9,754 nucleotides of DNA from Phytoactinopolyspora endophytica (lineage in GTDB: Bacteria; Actinomycetota; Actinomycetes; Jiangellales; Jiangellaceae): positions 381,861 through 391,614 of the forward strand of contig NZ_ML142852.1 of NCBI RefSeq assembly GCF_004138495.1, written 5' to 3'. The position numbers were made by a program, and so were the translations under genes. Numbering within the stretch: the first letter of the stretch is position 1; each line of letters opens with the position of its first letter. Under the pieces are notes generated by a model that ran no database searches, was not told where the DNA came from, and saw nothing but the letters and a program-made list of their open reading frames with translations. This document shows, piece by piece, positions 6,501 to 9,754 of the stretch.

Positions 6501-9038
6501 CTGCTCGCGACGGTCGCCGACTTCGCCGAGCTGGGCGATGCGCTGACGACGGTGGCGGAATCCGCGGCTGTGGAACCGGACCCGACCGTCATGGCCGCCG
6601 ACGTGTACCTCACCTGGGCCGACCAGCCCGCGGACGCCGACGTCATGGCTGCCGAGCTGAAGACGGCGCTGGTCGCCGCCGCGTTACCCGCCAGGCTGCA
6701 CCGCGTCACCGTGATCGTCGCCGGGACCAGCGGTACCGTGCTGCACCACCACTTCACCTTCCGGCCGTCCCCGGCAGGGCTGAGCGAGGATCGGCTGATC
6801 CGGGGCCTGCACCCGTTGATCGGACATCGGCTACAGCTGCGGCGGCTGCAGCATTTCGATCTGACCCGCTTGCCCTCCGCCGACGAGGACGTTTACCTGC
6901 TGCGCTGCGTCGCGAAGGCCAACCCGTCCGACGAGCGGTTGGTCGCGATGGCGCAGGTCCGCGACCTGACGCCGTTGCGCGACGCGGAGGGCGGCGTTCT
7001 CGCGTTGCCCGCGGTCGAGGGTGCGTTGGGTGCGTGCCTCGACTCGATCCGCAAGGTACAGGCGCAGCGTCCGGCGAAGAAGCGGCTCGACACCAACCGG
7101 ATCGTCCTCTACGTGTGGCCGCCCAACGACCTCACGCCCTCCGATCTCAGGGCCGTCGCCCAGCGCGTTGTGCCGACCACGGCCGGCGCCGGGCTGGAGG
7201 AGGCGCTCATCCTCGGCCGGCAGCGCGACGAGTCGACGGGAACACTGCATTCGATCGCCGTGCGTGTCTCCTACGACGTCGGGACCGGCGTCCGGCTGGA
7301 GGTCATCGAACCGCCGACCGAGCCGATCCAGCCGCTCGACGACTATGGCCAGAAGGTGCTGCGGGCACGTCGCCGCGGCACGGTCTACCCGTACGAGCTG
7401 ACCGACATGATCGCGGGATCCGGCGGGTCGTTCACCGAGTACGACCTCGACGACTCCGGCGCGCTGGCCCCTGTCGACCGGCCGAAGGGGCTCAACCAGG
7501 CCGGGATCGTCGCCGGGGTCACCACCACGCCGACCGAGCGGTATCCGGCGGGCATGACCCGGGTGGTACTGCTCGGCGACCCGACGAAGTCGCTCGGCGC
7601 ATTGTCCGAGCCGGAATGTGCGCGGGTGATCGCGGCGCTCGACCTCGCGGAGCGGCTAGGGGTGCCGGTGGAGTGGTACGCGCTGTCCGCGGGCGCGCGC
7701 ATCGCGATGGACTCGGGCACCGAGAACATGGACTGGATCGCCGCCGCGCTGCGCCGCATCGTGCACTTCACCCAAGACGGCGGCGAGATCAACGTCGTGG
7801 TGGCCGGGATCAACGTCGGTGCCCAGCCGTACTGGAACGCCGAGGCCACGATGCTCATGCACACCAAGGGCATCCTCGTGATGACACCGGACTCGGCCAT
7901 GGTGCTGACCGGCAAGCAGTCGCTGGACTTCTCCGGCGGTGTCTCGGCTGAAGACAACTTCGGCATCGGCGGCTACGAACGCGTGATGGGACCTAACGGC
8001 CAGGCGCAGTACTGGGCGCCGGACCTGCGGGCTGCGCATGGCGTGCTGCTGTCGCACTACGACCACAGCTACGTGCTGCCGGGCGAAGCAGGACCACGCC
8101 GGGCGGCGTCAGTTGACCCCGTCGACCGGGACGTCTCGGACTACCCGCACGCCGTCGAGGGCAGCGATTTCACCACCGTCGGGGAGATCTTCTCCGCCGA
8201 GACCAACCCGGACCGCAAGAAGCCCTTCGACATCCGCACAGTGATGCGGGCGCTGGCCGACCAGGACCACCCGGTCCTGGAACGCTGGGCCGGCATGGCC
8301 GACGCGGAGACCGCGGTGGTGCAGGACGTGCATCTGGGCGGGCGACCGGTGTGCCTGCTGGGCGTCGAGTCGCGATCGGTTCCCCGGCGTGGGTTCCTGC
8401 CCGCCGACGGCCCGGACACCTACACCGCGGGGACGTTGTTCCCGCGGTCGTCGAAGAAAGCGGCGCGCGCCATCAACGCGGCGAGCGGGAACCGGCCGTT
8501 GGTGGTGCTGGCGAATCTGTCCGGGTTCGATGGCTCGCCGGAGTCGATGCGCAAGCTGCAGCTGGAGTACGGCGCCGAGATCGGCCGGGCCATCGTGAAC
8601 TTCCGCGGGCCCATCGTGTTCTGCGTCATCTCGCGCTATCACGGCGGCGCGTTCGTGGTCTTCTCAAAGGCGCTGAATCCGAACATGACGGTGCTGGCGG
8701 TCGACGGCTCGTACGCATCTGTACTGGGCGGTGCTCCGGCGGCGGCTGTGGTGTTCGCCGCGGAGGTCAACGCGCGCACCGCGAGCGACCCGCGCGTCGT
8801 CGAGCTGGAGGGCCGCGTCGCCGACGCCGACAGCACTGGGCGGGCCGCGCTGGCCCCTCAGCTGGCGGATGTGCGCGCGTCGGTACGGGCAGAGAAGCTG
8901 GGCGAAATCGCCGCGGAATTCGACAGCGTGCACTCCATCGAACGAGCGCAGCGGGTGGGTTCGGTGGATGCGATCATCCGGCCGGAGGAGTTGCGGCCCC
9001 AGATCATCGCAGCCGTGGAGCGCGGTGCCGTGGGATAG
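3552..9038 (+). CDS. Single-chain multidomain acetyl/acyl-CoA carboxylase (BC-BCCP-central-CT)
   Basis: This 1828-residue cytoplasmic enzyme should carboxylate enzyme-bound biotin with ATP and bicarbonate and pass the carboxyl group to acetyl-CoA or another acyl-CoA, feeding fatty acid or polyketide synthesis. Residues are numbered from the GTG at 3552. Biotin carboxylase spans about 1-450: ATP-grasp loop KATAGGGGRG (163-172), RDCSVQRRNQK (232-242), EVNTRLQVEHPITE (294-307). A beta-rich connecting segment (about 500-585) precedes the biotinyl carrier domain (about 588-655), where ESMKMET places the biotinylated lysine at 621 (codon 5412-5414). A long central region (about 670-1265) has no catalytic motif that I recognise. 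Carboxyltransferase covers about 1270-1828, with SAGARIAMDSG (1379-1389), YHGGAFVVFSKALNP (1696-1710) and GGAPAAAVVF (1726-1735). The reading frame is unbroken and key motifs are present. The order matches eukaryotic acetyl-CoA carboxylase; most bacteria use separate subunits. Substrate (acetyl-, propionyl- or longer acyl-CoA) cannot be told from sequence. Databases may call it a fused alpha/beta acyl-CoA carboxylase. Confidence 0.93.
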   Translation: MFSRVAIVNRGEAAMRLIHAVGELNAEGGPYIETVALYTDADDTATFVREADLTYRLGPAAARPYLDLAALERALVETGADAAWVGWGFVAEDPAFAELCEKLGVTFIGPGPDAMRKLGDKIGAKLIAEEVGVPVAPWSRGPVEDLDAALRAAERIGYPLMLKATAGGGGRGIRVVTGPDELSEAFERTGLEAERAFGSGVVFLERLVTGARHVEVQVIADGQGTAWALGVRDCSVQRRNQKIIEESSSPVLTPEQAGELKAAAERLALAVDYRGAGTVEFLYHPKDQLFAFLEVNTRLQVEHPITEATTGMDLVKAQLHVAAGQKLTGVRPTEVGHAVEARLNAEDPDRDFAPAPGRIALLDLPAGPGVRVDTGVSEGDRIPADFDSMIAKIIAYGRTRGEALARLRRAMRETTVVIEGGTTNKSFVLDLLDEPEVIDGSADTSWIDRVRAEGRLVSQQHSGVALAAAAIEAYRDKKQVELQRLLSTAHGGRPQVQHESSRPIDLKLRGAGYRLTVAETGSGRYRVAFLTGDEVQTVDVVLERFDEHTGQIHLNGHRFRLVTGTHGPIHQVEVDGVTHRISRDEGGVVRAPAPALVVATPVAPGTEVEAGAPVLVLESMKMETVVRAPFRAMLRECVVSVGSQVGTGAPLLHLEPLGDTDATESPGAATVDLHLPADRDGLSAERRVTRGLADLRSMLLGFDIDPRDDGGALAGYLAARAELPHRPLAAEVALLEVFADFSELSRNKPEGEETKAETRVHSPREYFHTYLQSLDAERAGLSETFQRRLSRVLGHYGVDGLERTPALEEAVFRVFLAQQRAGADAAVITTLLQQWLTEAPPSGELRQTVSEALERLIVATQLRFPVIGDLARSLEFRWFAQPLLRRTRAEVYNDVRRQLRYLDQHPDATDRDERIADMVASPEPLVRLLGQRIGRPDADAGPLLEVLSRRYYREHDLSDVQCEPRAARPFVTGGYELDGEPQRLLATVADFAELGDALTTVAESAAVEPDPTVMAADVYLTWADQPADADVMAAELKTALVAAALPARLHRVTVIVAGTSGTVLHHHFTFRPSPAGLSEDRLIRGLHPLIGHRLQLRRLQHFDLTRLPSADEDVYLLRCVAKANPSDERLVAMAQVRDLTPLRDAEGGVLALPAVEGALGACLDSIRKVQAQRPAKKRLDTNRIVLYVWPPNDLTPSDLRAVAQRVVPTTAGAGLEEALILGRQRDESTGTLHSIAVRVSYDVGTGVRLEVIEPPTEPIQPLDDYGQKVLRARRRGTVYPYELTDMIAGSGGSFTEYDLDDSGALAPVDRPKGLNQAGIVAGVTTTPTERYPAGMTRVVLLGDPTKSLGALSEPECARVIAALDLAERLGVPVEWYALSAGARIAMDSGTENMDWIAAALRRIVHFTQDGGEINVVVAGINVGAQPYWNAEATMLMHTKGILVMTPDSAMVLTGKQSLDFSGGVSAEDNFGIGGYERVMGPNGQAQYWAPDLRAAHGVLLSHYDHSYVLPGEAGPRRAASVDPVDRDVSDYPHAVEGSDFTTVGEIFSAETNPDRKKPFDIRTVMRALADQDHPVLERWAGMADAETAVVQDVHLGGRPVCLLGVESRSVPRRGFLPADGPDTYTAGTLFPRSSKKAARAINAASGNRPLVVLANLSGFDGSPESMRKLQLEYGAEIGRAIVNFRGPIVFCVISRYHGGAFVVFSKALNPNMTVLAVDGSYASVLGGAPAAAVVFAAEVNARTASDPRVVELEGRVADADSTGRAALAPQLADVRASVRAEKLGEIAAEFDSVHSIERAQRVGSVDAIIRPEELRPQIIAAVERGAVG

Positions 9039-9111
9039 CGGGTCCGGCGTGGTCACCCTGGCTGCCGCGCAGAGGGAATCGCAGGGCCGGAGGAATCCGA
9101 TGTCCTGAGTC

Positions 9112-9134
9112 GAGTGCTCGGCGTCGAGCAGCTC
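9112..9134. terminator. Hairpin between convergent genes, possible bidirectional terminator
   Basis: TGCTCG (9115-9120) and CGAGCA (9125-9130) form a perfect 6-base stem around the loop GCGT. GAG (9112-9114) and CTC (9132-9134) extend it by three pairs past one bulged G. It lies 73 bases after the carboxylase stop and 9 bases beyond the HxlR stop, where a shared terminator would be expected. There is no T-run on either side, so it would be a U-less actinobacterial type, if it terminates at all. Confidence 0.4.
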
Positions 9135-9143
9135 CCAGCTCCG

Positions 9144-9518
9144 TCATACCTCCTCGTCGAACCTCTCGCGCGCGCGTTCGACGTCGGGCATGTTGACGGC
9201 GGACCAACGTAGAAGTGCGTCGATGAGCTCTTGGAGTGTCTTTCCGAGCGGCGTGATGCGGTACTCGACGGCGAGGGGGCGTGTGCTTGTGATGACACGC
9301 TCGACCATGCCGTTGCGCTCCAGGCGGCGCAGGGTTGTTGTGAGCGACTTCTGCGTGATGACGGGGATCGTGCGGCGTAGGTCATTGAATCGTGAATGCT
9401 GTTCGCACAGCTTGTCGAGCACCTGTAGTGACCATTTGTCGAGCACCTGGTCCAACAGTTCACGCTGCTGCGCGGTGATCTGAGAGTGGTCGGACGCTGC
9501 CTGCAAAGGTTCCTGCAT
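9144..9518 (-). CDS. HxlR-family winged-helix transcriptional regulator
   Basis: This 124-residue protein has the compact HxlR (MarR-related) fold: LDKWSLQVLDKL (26-37), the recognition region RFNDLRRTIPVITQKSLT (43-60), TLRRLERNGMVER (62-74), the wing with VEYRITPLGKTL (84-95), and a C-terminal dimerisation helix. Such proteins bind DNA as dimers, often near their own promoter, and many sense reactive electrophiles or oxidants through an N-terminal cysteine. Here the N-terminus has no cysteine; the only one is Cys38, so classical thiol sensing is doubtful. The ATG at 9518-9516 is the only start available, because an in-frame stop lies eleven codons upstream; its ribosome binding site is weak (AGG five bases before). 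By hand count 29 of 124 codons end in A or T, more than is usual in such GC-rich genomes, which hints at a different origin. It runs convergent to the carboxylase gene. Targets are unknown. Confidence 0.9.
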   Translation of the reverse strand: MQEPLQAASDHSQITAQQRELLDQVLDKWSLQVLDKLCEQHSRFNDLRRTIPVITQKSLTTTLRRLERNGMVERVITSTRPLAVEYRITPLGKTLQELIDALLRWSAVNMPDVERARERFDEEV

Positions 9519-9533
9519 GACGCCTAGTCTCGT

Positions 9534-9547
9534 CGAAGTTCCCTTCG
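9534..9547. repeat. Inverted repeat before the HxlR gene, possible operator
   Basis: CGAAG and CTTCG form perfect 5-base arms around TTCC, located 16-29 bases upstream of the HxlR start codon. HxlR proteins commonly bind dyads in their own promoter region, so autoregulation is possible. The arms are short and could arise by chance. No clear -35/-10 pair was identified in the 130 bases between the HxlR start and the upstream gene's stop. Confidence 0.25.
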
Positions 9548-9648
9548 TTCACCACGTAGACATTGGATACCTAATTCCAGCGGTGTACGAGGCTCGGGCA
9601 AGGGACGTCGGGCCGTGGCCGTACGAGCTGGATGCACGGCTACCTGAG

Positions 9649-9754
<106 letters not shown>

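Noticed and set aside
6434..7951. Plus-strand 505-codon frame within the carboxylase
   Set aside because: It is the +1-type shadow of the carboxylase reading frame, arginine-rich with no recognisable motif.
9564..9579. Imperfect dyad TGGATACCTAATTCCA upstream of the HxlR gene
   Set aside because: Only four base pairs match between its halves, so it cannot be told from chance.

Overview
This 9.75 kb window comes from a GC-rich Actinomycetota chromosome. The evidence is the GTG start, the strong preference for G/C at third codon positions, the AfsR/SARP-type regulator and the actinobacterial style of the carboxylase. The genus cannot be fixed from the sequence. No tRNA, rRNA, CRISPR array, transposase or phage gene was seen.

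Layout: (1) 67-3324, minus strand, a 1085-residue AfsR/SARP-like regulator (winged helix, BTAD, NB-ARC ATPase, TPR-like C-terminus). (2) 3325-3551, a 227 bp divergent intergenic region with three short inverted repeats. The most operator-like is TTACC-ggct-GGTAA at 3471-3484. (3) 3552-9038, plus strand, a very large single-chain biotin-dependent acyl-CoA carboxylase of about 1828 residues. Its order, biotin carboxylase, biotinyl carrier, long central region, carboxyltransferase, is that of eukaryotic acetyl-CoA carboxylase and not of the usual split bacterial enzyme. (4) 9039-9143, a convergent gap with a terminator-like hairpin. (5) 9144-9518, minus strand, a small HxlR-family winged-helix regulator with weaker GC bias than its neighbours. 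(6) 9649-9754, minus strand, the last 34 residues of a gene entering from the right edge, whose ending resembles GH53 endo-beta-1,4-galactanases.

How the genes may work together: the carboxylase should make malonyl-CoA or a related alpha-carboxyacyl-CoA from biotin, bicarbonate, ATP and an acyl-CoA, in one polypeptide and with no separate alpha/beta/epsilon subunits nearby. The divergent regulator shares its promoter region, so control of the carboxylase, or of both genes, by the regulator or another factor is plausible but unproven. The HxlR gene and the glycosidase fragment lie beyond a convergent boundary and probably form a separate unit.

The point of greatest interest is the eukaryote-like one-chain carboxylase paired head-to-head with a signal-transducing AfsR-like regulator.
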